Below are positions 1 through 11,660 of a stretch of 64,000 nucleotides of DNA, piece by piece (the stretch's first letter is position 1; each line of letters opens with the position of its first letter). Origin of the DNA: Nemopilema nomurai. Its lineage: Eukaryota; Cnidaria; Scyphozoa; Rhizostomeae; Rhizostomatidae. The stretch lies in contig ML133436.1 of assembly GCA_003864495.1 (NCBI GenBank), positions 3,845,326 to 3,909,325 of the forward strand. The letters run 5' to 3'. The notes under the pieces are model-generated. The model was given only the letters and a program-made list of their open reading frames with translations. It had not been told where the DNA came from and ran no database searches. A program made the translations under genes and the position numbers.

Positions 1-758
1 GAATCCTCCACTCGAATGGTGACATGATTTTACAAAGTCAACGATTTCTTCCTTTGCCATCTCATCCAGCTTTTGAAGTAGAGCCATCGACGTGAGGCAC
101 CAGTAAATTCCACTCATTCGCAAGTACTCCGTCATGACATACTCCTGTCGATTCGAAAAAAATCAGTAGGGCTGAAAGACGACCAGCATGGCAAAGAGCC
201 TGATGAAGCAGGAAAATAAAGGGGCAAAGAAAGAAATGGAAATTGTGACCAAAGTATCAAATACAAACTTGTACTTTAAGCAGAATGATGGGAAAACTGT
301 CAGAAGATTTTTACTGCTCTGACGCTTCTAAAACTAAGTTGCATTAGACAGGTAATCGCTTCAAAACTTCAGAAGTTTCATACACATCTCAAACCTTATC
401 AAGCTAAACTATGTTGAGCCTAGCTTGATCTGTTGTGCATCACTCAATTAGTTATAGGCAGGGCCTCCGACGAAGATGGGGGCCGGGGGGGCCATGGCCC
501 CCGCACTTCTTTGTAAAACGATAGAGCTTTTCTAAATATCTTTTGTTATGATTGTTAAAATCTTCCACGGCCCCTACACTTTCCAACCTGCGTCGGAGCC
601 CATGATAGGGCTATAGCTTACATATACAAAACAAACAAGTGCTTACATACATATTGATTCTTTTCTGATTCATAACTACGAATGAAGGCACAGTGCTTTT
701 CACCCAAGAAATTCGACGGGGCATCCGACGCTATCCTTACGTCTTTCGCCGGCGTTCC
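1..758 (-). CDS. RABGGTB: RABGGTB (Rab geranylgeranyltransferase beta subunit), partial, two exons seen
   Basis: Catalytic beta subunit of type II protein geranylgeranyltransferase, a cytosolic enzyme that adds geranylgeranyl groups to C-terminal cysteines of Rab GTPases with the alpha subunit and Rab escort protein. Two minus-strand exons are visible: 758-651 (36 codons, after a TTACAG acceptor and before a GTATGT donor) and 144-1 (after a CGACAG acceptor, running off the window). The first encodes [19 protein letters not shown] and an FIRSY segment, matching the family's N-terminus. The second continues in frame with [15 protein letters not shown] and KSCHHSSGG, typical of the first alpha-alpha barrel repeat. 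Both junctions are phase 0. The initiator exon, perhaps little more than the ATG, was not located above 758. A short inverted-repeat element lies in the intron. The family assignment is firm; the catalytic zinc ligands lie outside the window. Confidence 0.9.
459..601 (+). mobile_element. short non-autonomous inverted-repeat element (hAT-like MITE), copy 1
   Basis: A 143-bp segment starts CAGGGCCTCCGACG and ends CGTCGGAGCCC, so the ends form an imperfect inverted repeat of about 15 bp. The CAGGG start is typical of hAT elements. The flanking octamers GTTATAGG and ATGATAGG agree at 6 of 8 positions, compatible with an eroded 8-bp target duplication. A second copy lies inverted at 50430-50571. 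It sits in the RABGGTB intron and has no coding capacity. Confidence 0.7.
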
Positions 759-3709
759 CTGTAACAGCATAGGACATATATAAATAAACGATTAAAAGCA
801 AAAATTATCACCACACTGCATTAATGGCTAGTGCGTGCAAAAAAATTCATTTATCGTAGATAAATTCAGAAAAAGGTCTTAGGATATTTCTCATGATAGA
901 GTTTCAAGGGTGAGTAGTTTTCTTTGAATAATGCATATTGCCTTTTTCCTGTAGGCTTGAGGCCCATCGAAACAACCAGGTTGTAGAGGCTAAAGATAAA
1001 AACCAATCGGCTCTCTTTAAAAGCTTCTCTGATTTTCTCGTTTTCAAGCAGCTGATGATTATGTTTCCCATCCCCTACAAATACAATGTTGGCAAAAAAG
1101 TTTAGATTTCAATCGTTCTTTTAAATACGGGTCTAAAATCGACATTCATGCTTCGACATCTTTATTGCAACTGCGAGTTGAAAGCTTCGAAAAGAAAATT
1201 CTGCTTTCAAAGGGTAATTTTTGCACTAAAATTTAAAATCAACGCCAATTCTCAATACCATCTGTTACTCCTAGCAATTCTAGTAATCTCTCTTGTAGCA
1301 GACTCTTCAATACCTAAATCGTAAAGTAGCGGGTGGAATTTTGCCTAGCGTTGAAGTTTTGCCCGCAAAAAAAGCCTTCTGGCTTCACAATTAGGAGAAT
1401 TATGCTAATTACACAGTAGGGGAACCCACGGGAAAGAAAATTTTTCAAAACCGATCTCACACCCCTGGTGAGAGAAAAAGGACAAGGCTAATCGGAGTGC
1501 TAATACGAGATCAAGCAGTTCACAAACGGAGTGGTGCACGATGGAGAAAATGAAGCTCAAATTTTCGCAGACAAAGCATGAAAGACCGCACAAGAGAAGC
1601 CTCATAGCCTTCGCCAATCACTTTGATCAACAAGGCTAAAAATGTTAGTGTCGCAATAAGGTTGAATGTTAACTGGCACATAACTGATTAATGAAGCACG
1701 GTGTACCTAGATGGAAAAAACATGAGCATTCAAGTTGATTTGAAATCTTCGAAATCTTTTTTTTTTCGCTTCAAAAAATTTGATGTGAAGAATTAAAGCA
1801 TGCGACACTTAAGAGAGAATGCCGAACAATTCATACTAAAAGCTACATATAAAACATGTGGGTGGGAAAACTAACTGATAACTTAAAATCTTCTTAGAAA
1901 AGTGGGGGCTAAGGCAGACAAAAATCTAATCCTAGCTCCCTTGCAAATGCCACTTCCACAAACTTATGATGAAGAACCTTTTTGAGAGCGTGGATAATCA
2001 ACTTCAATTCTACTTCAATTTTCATTTACATTAAAGGAAACAGAAAATTTTATAAAATTTTTAGAGGGAATCTATACATGAAAAGCAATTTATAGACAAT
2101 GATTGAATATAGAGACTTTCAATTATAGATTGGCAGCATATAAAGATAGAATGAAGAAAGAAAGTGTGAAGCATGGATAAAATCCCAACATCTTTGAGAT
2201 AGAGGACACTGCCAACCAAAAGGCAAAAATTATATAAGTTGCTGGTTCCCTGGTTCACCAAATTTCCAAAAAGGATTTTCTGTTCTTTTCATCCCTCAAT
2301 TAAACCTTTATGAACATTAGACTCTTGCCAAAAAAACAGATTACTCAGACAGAAATATTCTTCAAAATATTCTAACACTGATAAACTAAATTGACATTGG
2401 CAGCCGTCTTTTAACTTCAGGTATTCAAATCAGAATTTTCTTTCCTGTACTTCTCTGATTGTTTTATAGTCTGAGCCAAATCCCTGCCAGCCAATGTCAT
2501 ACCACTGTCATCATGCATGAATGAATGAATCAACCCAAACATGAATCAGTGATATTATCCTCAAAAGTTGCAAGCGGATTTAGCTAATTCCTAAGAGTGC
2601 TTGGTCTATTTGATCCCAATCAAGATAAGATCTTGTATCTTGCTGTGACCTTAGTTTGAAGGTGTAATACCTTTGATGTCAATAACAGTTTTCACTAATA
2701 TTGCCAGTGGGGAGGTTGATAGAACACTGGGTGATCTAGTCACTGGCAATAAATCTTTAAACTAAAAACTCATAATTTTATTTCTGCATTAGCTTTCATT
2801 TAATTCTCTAAATCTTCCCTTTCTGGTGCCGTCAATGTAGTTATATGTGCCAGTTTGTGCTCTGACAGCAGTATAACAGCAGGAACTGCATTTGAGCTTG
2901 GGATATCATCAGTGCCTAAAATGACTTCACATTGCTACCTTTCATTTGTGCTAATCAGACTGCAAGAAAATTTAGAGTATGTCTTACAAGTTTTTGACCA
3001 AGGTCCTTTAACATACTCAGGAAGCAAACCTGTAATATTTGATGCTCCAAAATTTAACAATTTCCCTTGATTCCAAATTAACAAACATCTTTGCTACAAA
3101 CTGAAGGCTGCTTAAGGTAATTTCATGATTGCAGGAAGGATGATTTCATGACAGTTGAGTGTATTACATGAATTCTGTTTGCTTTCTCCATTCATAGCTA
3201 CTTGACTTCGCACAGATATTTAGTTATGCTATGGCAGCAGATTGTTATCTTACTAATTAAGAGGAACAGTAAATAAACTTGTCCATTGCCCATTTAAAGA
3301 CATCTCAAATATGAACATCAAGTAAAATTTGATTTAATGGTGAAAAGGTTTTTGCTTCTTAAAAGTATGATCTTGTAGAGAACAGAATCAAATTCATACC
3401 ATTTCAACCTGAGATGTGAACTTCCTCCTAAGTTCTTGGCAGTTGTTTGTTGCAAAGAATGGGTAAATTGCAATCTGAGACAAAATATAGTTGCATAAAT
3501 CTTCAAAACTTTTCAACGATGCGATTGGCAACTGTTTCATATAAGATTAAAAATTGTAACTTCGTCGGTGTTCAGTAATACATTCAACTTTCAACTTTCA
3601 AACCAGAGATAGGGACATTTTGAAATAGCCTCCTTGGGCATAATTTCTCGGAAACTGGAATTTATCCCCAGCCTCGTGTACAGGACACGTGGGACAATGT
3701 TTTAGTGAA
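759..3709. other. intergenic, no recognisable gene
   Basis: AT-rich DNA between minus-strand RABGGTB and plus-strand delta-tubulin. Open frames here (for example 1405-1617 minus and 2855-3070 plus) resemble no family I know and have no supporting splice structure. It should contain the RABGGTB initiator exon and the promoters of both divergent genes, but I see no decisive motif. Confidence 0.5.
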
Positions 3710-6053
3710 ATGTCGGTTGTAACAGTCCAACTTGGACAGTGTGGGAATCAAATTGGGTTCGATTTGTTTGATTTGATTGCATCGGATGCGTCTGTATCGT
3801 CAAAAAAGGCAGCCTCGCTATTTACATGTGACAATGCATACCAAGATGAAGTTGTCGAAAGATTTTTCGCAGAGTCTGATGATAAAAGCCCTTTGATTGC
3901 TAGATCGGTTTTGGTAGACACCGAACCAAAAGTAATAAATCGATGTATCTTAGACTCTGAAAAAGCTGGTATGTCAGAAAATTTCCCACGCAAGATGCCA
4001 ATTCTGTGAACACCCATGTTTGGTGTATGGGATCTAGAATTTATCATATCGAACAATAAGCTGTTTTAAATGAGTGTTTTGACTTCATGACCCTTTTGAC
4101 TTAATACTTCTTCAACATATCTGATTTTGAATGGCTGGAAACCCATGATATACATACATCTCAGTATGCTTTTTCCCCCGTTTTTCTAATTTGTGTTATA
4201 ACCTCAAATAAAACATGGATAGTATTCACAGATGCATATTTTAAAGGGCTTTGTGAATTGGCTTTCTTGCTTTTTATAGATGGATGGCGATTCTCAAGAA
4301 ATAACACCTTTTCAAAAAAACAAGGATCAGGAAATAACTGGGCACAAGGATATGAGGGATATGGAAAGGAAGTTTCACATGAAATCATTGATCTTACAAG
4401 AAAGGAAGTTGAAAAGTGTGATTTATTCAGCGGTTTCATGGTTATCATGAGCTTAGCTGGGGGGACAGGGTCAGGGTTAGGAACCTGTTTTACACATTAC
4501 TTAAAGGATGAGTTTGAAGATGCCAGTCTTGTTAACAATGTCATCTGGCCTTACTCTTCAGGAGAAGTTATTCTGCAAAACTATAACACAGTCCTCTCAC
4601 TTTCGCACCTGTACCAAAGCTCAGATGCCATTATTGTGATGCAAAATGATGATTTGAATAAAATTTGTATGAAACTTCTGAGCTTGAAACATGTCTCCTT
4701 TGATGACATAAATAAAGTGATTAGTCAAAAAATTGCTAGTGCATTGTTGCCAGCCTTTTCTACATCATGCTCATATAGGACCAATTCTTTGCAAGACCTT
4801 GTAACAGGATTATGTAGCTTCCCAGGTTGTAAGCTTTTGTCAGTCAAAAGCATTCCACAGATAAATGAAAAATCCATTGAGTACACAACATTTGTATGGC
4901 CGGCAATATTGAAGCACCTAAGGCAAATGTTGATTGCAGATGCTGCAATGGAAGAAGGTATCTTTCTCTAAAATTGTTTGTCAATTCGTTTTAATACTTT
5001 TTGAAGCTTTTTGGCACTTCACACTGTTTAGCTTCTTGTAAATTATTTAATTGAATACTAAAAACAAATGCAATAAGACAATATATACATTTAGTATTTT
5101 TTTATTTTCTTCTGGGAAATTTATAGTTAGTGGATAGGCAATTCAAAATTCTCTTCTCTCCAAATAATTACTCAAAGTTTTACTACCTAACAGAGATGCA
5201 CATAATGATAGAAAGGAAGTTCAGAATGGCTTTTGGATTCTTTAATTTTTAGTTTTCAATAAATGTTCAATTAAATTTCAGGGATTGATTGGAGTATAAA
5301 AGTACCTGTGTCATCAAGGGAAAAGCATCAAACTAAAAGACCAGCATTCAACAAATCTTTGGCCAATGCATTGATTCTCAGGGGAAAGGGCTGCAATGAT
5401 GCTGTTATAGAGAATTTTAAAGACAGAAATTTGTAAGTTTAGTAGTAAACAATTCTTTGATTCAACATCTATAGTTCTCGCCAAAGCCTTTCATAACAGA
5501 AAGCTGTAAATATTGACATAATTTCCTAAATGGTAATTTTTGAAATAGTTGATGAGTGTTATGAGTAGAAATGAAGAACTTTACTTTTTAAGATGTTTTC
5601 ATTTTTTCAACATTAAAAAGTTGAAAGATAATGAGTTGCTAGTACAGTCAACTGGTTTACTGAATAAAAGAAAAACAGCTGCGCATGATAATAATTGAAA
5701 GTGACATATTATATTAATTACTTGTTAGATATTAGGATAGATGCAATAAAATTGTTAGTCTGTATTACTCATTTATTTTTTCATTTAGATACGCTTCTTG
5801 GGTGCCACTGGATCAAGCATTATCTGTCTATTATCAGGAAAATACATTCAGCAAGTATGAAAAGTCTGCTGCTTTGATAACCAACAGCCAAGGCTTCATG
5901 AACCCACTGAATTCAGTGATAGAGAAGGCTTGGCACATGTTTGCATCACATGCTTATATTCACCAGTATACAAAGTATGGTCTGAATGACGATGACTTTA
6001 TTGATAGCTTTGGTTGCCTTGAGCAGGTTCTTTCAGACTACCAGAATCTGTAA
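3710..6053 (+). CDS. TUBD1: delta-tubulin, four exons
   Basis: Delta-tubulin is a tubulin-superfamily GTPase needed for triplet microtubules of centrioles and basal bodies. Exons by frame and consensus: 3710-3968, 4280-4957, 5282-5432 and 5789-6053, joined at phases 1, 1 and 2. The product is about 450 residues, close to the usual length. The start is the ATG at 3710, giving MSVVTVQLGQCGNQIG, the tubulin N-terminal nucleotide motif; the longer frame from 3689 starts at GTG and is less likely. The GTP-binding loop LAGGTGSGLGT is in exon 2. Exon 4 carries YASWVPLDQAL and a C-terminal helix segment beginning HQYTKYG. Divergence from alpha/beta tubulin in the first 90 residues (RCILDSEKAG) and the length favour delta over epsilon. 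The gene is intact and converges on a Tctex-type gene 376 bp downstream. Confidence 0.93.
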
Positions 6054-6428
6054 TTGTGCTTGGTTTCAAGTAGTTTATTTAAGTTGTGTTGTCATTTGTA
6101 TTGACTTGACGTTGATCTTTCATTAAATGGCAGGAAAAAACAAGACAAAACCTGGTAATTTCGTATTAAATAAGGGCATCACTCTTGGTCCAGCATAAGA
6201 AAAGCTTAGTGTTGCATGTGCTTAGACAAATGGTGCAAGAGTTTGTGCTGTGAAATGTGCATGCACTTCAAATATTACTTATATGGTGGGAGTAATTTCT
6301 AGGTGATTCTTTAACAAGTATATAAGAACTGCTTGCCAGCTAAACTTGAACATTAGATTTTGCTTGATTCGTTCTTTTTTCTTAGACCTGAAGTATTTAC
6401 ATAATTTTGGAGAAACATAGCTTAAAGT

Positions 6429-6989
6429 TTACTGTGGTAATAGACCGAATATAGAAGCAGTTGCGGAGACTGACTTGTTTTTGAAAGCAGCAGATGCAAA
6501 GCTATCAGTATTGACATCCCACATGCATGTACTGGCCGTTTTCATCTCTGGGTCATGCACTTCAGCAATATGTACATAGCAAAGTATTTTGTATTGTGGT
6601 AAATTTAACTTGGTAATCTTGCACTGAATTTCTCTGCAAATGTTTCTTGATATCTCGTTACATTTCATCTCATCGTATTCCACATGGTGCAATTGCGCGT
6701 GCATAATTTCCTTTGCAATCTCGGCGATTTGATTGGAAGGAAATTCATTGTAAGCTTTTTGTCCGTAGTAGCCACTCTTCTCATTTTCAAAGTTGTTTAG
6801 TTGTTGTGCATTCAACGGCCTCTTTAAGGATACGAGTAACTCATTTCTTTTGGAAGCAGTTATGTCTCTATCATCTCTTTTTTCACAGCTTTTTTTCAAA
6901 TATATCAACTTGGCGTTGGAATTTCCCTTTGTCTCATGAATTCCGCGTTGATTCACACTAATAGTCTTGATTATAGTTTCTTGCTCCAT
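6429..6989 (-). CDS. Tctex1-domain dynein light chain (DYNLT5/TCTEX1D-like)
   Basis: About 186 residues ending in a Tctex1 fold: residues near 90-186 contain IAEIAKEIMHAQL, NICREIQCKITKLNLPQYK, YVHIAEV, CMWDVNTDSFASAAFKN and the terminal ATASIFGL. These are hallmarks of Tctex-type dynein light chains, which link dynein heavy-chain complexes to cargo or occur in ciliary dyneins. The basic N-terminal extension of about 85 residues is like that of TCTEX1D proteins rather than the short DYNLT1. The frame stays open to 7040, but a good acceptor (GTGTCTTACAG) ends at 7028, so the likely start is the ATG at 6989 with a 5' non-coding exon upstream. A GTAAGC donor near 7070 could close that exon, but its frame does not join in phase. 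Tail to tail with delta-tubulin. The domain is certain; the exact paralogue is not. Confidence 0.85.
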   Translation of the reverse strand: MEQETIIKTISVNQRGIHETKGNSNAKLIYLKKSCEKRDDRDITASKRNELLVSLKRPLNAQQLNNFENEKSGYYGQKAYNEFPSNQIAEIAKEIMHAQLHHVEYDEMKCNEISRNICREIQCKITKLNLPQYKILCYVHIAEVHDPEMKTASTCMWDVNTDSFASAAFKNKSVSATASIFGLLPQ

Positions 6990-7259
6990 CTTCTTCCATG
7001 AAATGATCCAAGAATCTTTAAGTTTGTCTGTAAGACACAATGGTGGTTTTTTATTTCAGAGCAAGCTTACTGTACAATACTGTGCGTTTGATAAGAGCGA
7101 TAACAGCTCAGTGTAGGTACCAAACTTGCTCCAAGAATTTGCATCTCTGTACCGGTAAACTCTGTGAAACCAAAGATTTCTGTAAACCTCTTTATCTACA
7201 TAATTAAGCATGGCTCCACCTAAGATTGAACTCAAGCTGCAAGCAATCCAAACCACTGT

Positions 7260-10250
7260 TCACATTTGTCCTTACAATATCAGTTGTGCAACAGAGCTGG
7301 CCCCACGGTTTTGCATTTTTGTTACTTTTTTTTACTTATTAACGAGAAAAACATTGTTGATGCTACGGTGTATTGCTCTAGATTCGCCTGTTGTTTCATT
7401 TCGGTTCAGCATTGTTAAGCAAGTTCAGATATTATAGTGCTTTTAGGCCACAATGAATTGATGTAGATCGACGGATTTTCATCCTGTTAAGCTCTATTAC
7501 AAATAACAGTGCATATTCATTAATTTTAGTGATAAATTTCAATGAAAAGGTAAGGAAATACCTGTCAAGGATAAGTCTTGCAATCGTCACTCGCTCTTTT
7601 TCTTGTTGCAGCTAGCTCTATTTCATGTTAGAGCAGGTGCGAGTTGTTTTGTTGATTTCTTTTGTCAGTCTTCCCTTGTTCAATAAATAAATATTTCTTT
7701 GTTTTCAAAGGTCAATGTTTTCACAAGCAGGTTTTCATTTGTTAGACTTGGTTGCCCAGCTCACAATATATCTTAAAGAGTTGTTTCGTACGAAGATGAA
7801 TATTTCAGATGACATTCAAAAACTCAGGTTGGGGAAGACTTGAATCAAAACAACTTAAGTTTCGATGACGGCAGTAATCAGTGTATGGCATTCTTGAAAG
7901 ATCGAGTAAAGGCTAGAGGCTTTGTCAATTAAACTAAACAGACATGATTGTTCTTAGATTGACCTCGTTAACTTAAAGTGAAAATATTCTATCGCTCCCT
8001 CAATTTGAAATCAATTCCAATCCTATAACCGGTCCTCAATCGAGTGTTTCTCATAAGTGGGGATTCTTTGAAATTTTCAAGTTCTACACAAATTACATTA
8101 GTTGTGAACGAGTAACGTTGACCAAGGTTGCTGCAAATTTAAGATCTATACGATTTGCAGCTAGGATCTGCAGAAAGCTGGGTAGCTGACATCGCTTACT
8201 CATGATTCCAAGAATTATTTTTCTTGATTATGAATTTAATTCACCTTGTCGCTGTGCCACATAAATTTAAGCTTTAAAAACTGTTTGCAGTTACTATAAC
8301 CATTAACATATTGATGTATGCCTCCGTGTATGAAGAAAGTAACATGATTGTTTCATCTTTTATTAATCAGTGTACTCTCTTGCTTCTTGCCTGCATCTTT
8401 CGTAATGTGTCAATTGTCACGCCAGCACGAAATCGTGATTCACAGCTTTCATAATTCATGTAATAATGTGAATTCAGCGTTTCAACATCTACTGTCTTAC
8501 TTTGATTTTTGTTGAGTTAGATGATAGTAGTATTTACCTGAACGATTTGCAGATGGAGATTTTGCTGTCACCGTGTTAGATTTGCCTCCGGCTTCCCCAC
8601 CTGATGCCCAGGTGAAGTTTTTGTTGTCCGATCCCACGCCCACCCTCAAAACTATACTGAAGGTTGCTCAATTTGCTCGTGCATCCAGGGCTTTGCCTGC
8701 CAGGGGTCAGTCACCCAGTAAGACGTGCTACTTTCCTAGCAAAAGGTGCACTATCATATCCCACCTTTCACTTTTGTGAATATATTAATATTTTCGCTTG
8801 ACGAGGCTAGATTCTCTAATTAAAGGTCGTTATTTTTTCTTGAAAAGAAATTATTATCTGTTTTTTATCTTTTTCTGAAAAGATATTAGATCCACTCCTG
8901 TTCTATATAATCTTTGCTCGGTGGACTTTTACAAGAGCCTGCACTTGCAGATTTATGTTGTGTTGAATTCACACTGATATATGGTGTGTATTGAAACAAA
9001 ACTGTACTATGGCCTAAGCAGAATGAACCGGAATCAAGGTATCGATCTTTTGCTTCGTTTCTTTGAAGTTAGGGCTAGACAAAAAGATGACTCAGTTTGC
9101 AACCTTTTTGGCACTTTGTTAAGTCTTTTTATATGGCGGGGGCTATTTGCCTTTGAACTGTACGATATGTATGTCTAGGGTCCAGTAGAGTTCAACCTAG
9201 AAATTACCATCCTACAGACAGCAGTAAATGTGTATACCCGGCGCTTGACATCTTAAGCTGAAACCAGCTACGCAGAAAGATTATAGAAGTATTTGAGCAG
9301 GTTCTACGTGAGCAAATGGCCTACGTAACAGCAACCGTGCCTTATGCCGCAAAGCTGGATGCTGAAACTATCCAGTAACCACGTACTACCACCCTGCTAC
9401 GCACCATTTTTCCGTGTATGCGTTACTGGGATTTCGTCGCCTGTCATTGCCGTGCTGTGATATAGGACTTTTTCTTTCCAATGGGACACTTGATGTATGT
9501 CTGTACTGCCCGGGCAAGACATTTCACAGATTTTTCGTCAGTTTAGTTGAAGATTAAAGTCTCTTCTAGAACTGTTAGTATGATCCAGGGGAAGATTCTT
9601 AGTTTTTGTTTTGTTAATTAAGTTGACACGAGGTTTAGTTTGAATGTGTCCTATGTCGTAAACAACTGTTATTTTTATGCCTACACTATGTGAAGCTGCC
9701 GATAGAAGACTGTGATTGGACTTTTTAAATTCCCCACTCTCGGATTTAGACTTAAGTGCAGATCAAAAGATAGCAAACTGTTTGACCATTATCTGAGTCA
9801 GTACTTTAGCACCTGTCCTCTCCCAGTGTAGTCCATAATTCAAGAGGTATCTGCTTAGTATATAACCCTTGGATATTAGTATATGTAGACCCGTAGAACC
9901 TATCAGAGTCATCTTTTTGCCTAACCCATACTTGGAAGAAACGAGACAAATTATCAATACCTTGATTCCGGTTCCTGCTGCTCCTGATATCGGCTTAGGC
10001 AATAGTACAGTTTTGTTTCAATACACAAACACAGTGTTTAATACAACAGTCTTCCTCAATCAGCCGTATCTTGTCAATCCAATCGTTAACAATCTATTCT
10101 AACTTGGTGATGTTACTCTCGGCCTATTGGTTTTCGGTCGCTCTCGCTACAAAGAGAGCATGGGGAGCTAAACTTACACACAGTCCAGAATTTGTGTCAT
10201 TTATACATAATCGGGGGCATACCAACCGGAAGGTGTGGTACCTTTAGAGA
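7260..10250. other. gene-poor region with one possible coding remnant
   Basis: No recognisable gene. The stretch near 8552-8779 is richer in G and C than its surroundings and keeps an open frame (8573-8779 plus) that is proline-, alanine- and serine-rich; it follows a TTTGCAG acceptor-like site, so it may be an isolated exon or a decayed element gag-like frame. I recognise no family. The rest is AT-rich and uninformative. Confidence 0.4.
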
Positions 10251-10255
10251 GCTGG

Positions 10256-11660
10256 TGGGTAAATTTCATAGATGGTCGGTAAATTTCATAGATGGTCGGT
10301 AGATTTCATAGATGGTCGGTAAATTTCATAGATGGTCGATAAATTTCATAGATGGTCGATAAATTTCATAGATGGTCGATAAATTTCATAGATGGTCGGT
10401 AAATTTCATAGATGGTCGGTAAATTTCATAGATGGTCGATAAATTTCATAGATGGTCGATAAATTTCATAGATGGTCGGTAAATTTCATAGATGGTCGGT
10501 AAATTTCATAGATGGTCGATAAATTTCATAGATGGTCGATAAATTACATAGATGGTCGGTAAATTTCATAGATGGTCGGTAAACTTCATAGATGGTCGGT
10601 AGATTTTAAAGATGGTCGGTAGATTTTAAAGATGGTCGGTAAATTTCATAGATGGTCGATAAATTTCATAGATGGTCGATAAATTTCATAGATGGTCGAT
10701 AAATTTCATAGATGGTCGGTAAATTTCATAGATGGTCGATAAATTTCATAGATGGTCGATAAATTTCATAGATGGTCGATAAATTTCATAGATGGTCGGT
10801 AAATTTCATAGATGGTCGGTAAATTTCATAGATGGTCGATAAATTTCATAGATGGTCGGTAAATTTCATAGATGGTCGGTAAATTTCATAGATGGTCGAT
10901 AAATTTCATAGATGGTCGATAAATTACATTGTTGGTCGGTAAATTTCATAGATGGCCGGTAAACTTCATAGATGGTCGGTAGATTTTAAAGATGGTCGGT
11001 AGATTTTAAAGATGGTCGGTAAATTTCATAGATGGTCGATAAATTTCATAGATGGTCGATAAATTACATAGATGGTCGGTAAATTTCATAGATGGTCGGT
11101 AAACTTCATAGATGGTCGGTAAATTTCATAGATGGTCGATAAATTACATAGATGGTCGGTAAATTACATAGATGGTCGGTAAATTTCATAGATGGTCGGT
11201 AAACTTCATAGATGGTCGGTAGATTTTAAAGATGGTCGGTAAATTTCATAGATGGTCGGTAAATTTCATAGATGGTCGATAAATTTCATAGATGGTCGGT
11301 AAATTTCATAGATGGTCGATAAATTTCATAGATGGTCGATAAATTTCATAGATGGTCGATAAATTTCATAGATGGTCGGTAAATTTCATAGATGGTCGAT
11401 AAATTTCATAGATGGTCGATAAATTACATAGATGGTCGGTAAATTTCATAGATGGTCGGTAAACTTCATAGATGGTCGGTAGATTTTAAAGATGGTCGGT
11501 AAATTTCATAGATGGTCGGTAAATTTCATAGATGGTCGATAAATTTCATAGATGGTCGGTAATTTCAAAGATGGTCGGTAAATATCATAGATGGTCGGTA
11601 AATTTCATAGATGGTGGGTAAATCTTATAGATGGTGGGTAAATTTATAGATGGTCGATAA
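10256..11660 (+). repeat. 20-bp minisatellite, about 70 copies
   Basis: Head-to-tail array of a 20-bp unit with consensus AAATTTCATAGATGGTCGGT. Most copies differ at the last two bases (GGT or GAT) or in the first block (AAATTACATA, AAACTTCATA, AGATTTTAAA). Variants are not random: the order AAATTACATA, AAATTTCATA, AAACTTCATA, AGATTTTAAA recurs several times (near 10541, 10921, 11161 and 11421), which indicates growth by copying multi-unit blocks. The right end (11570-11660) has drifted units with single-base indels. No coding frame. Confidence 0.97.

Noticed and set aside
3748..4056. 102-codon minus-strand frame over delta-tubulin exon 1
   Set aside because: Shadow of the conserved tubulin exon on the other strand.
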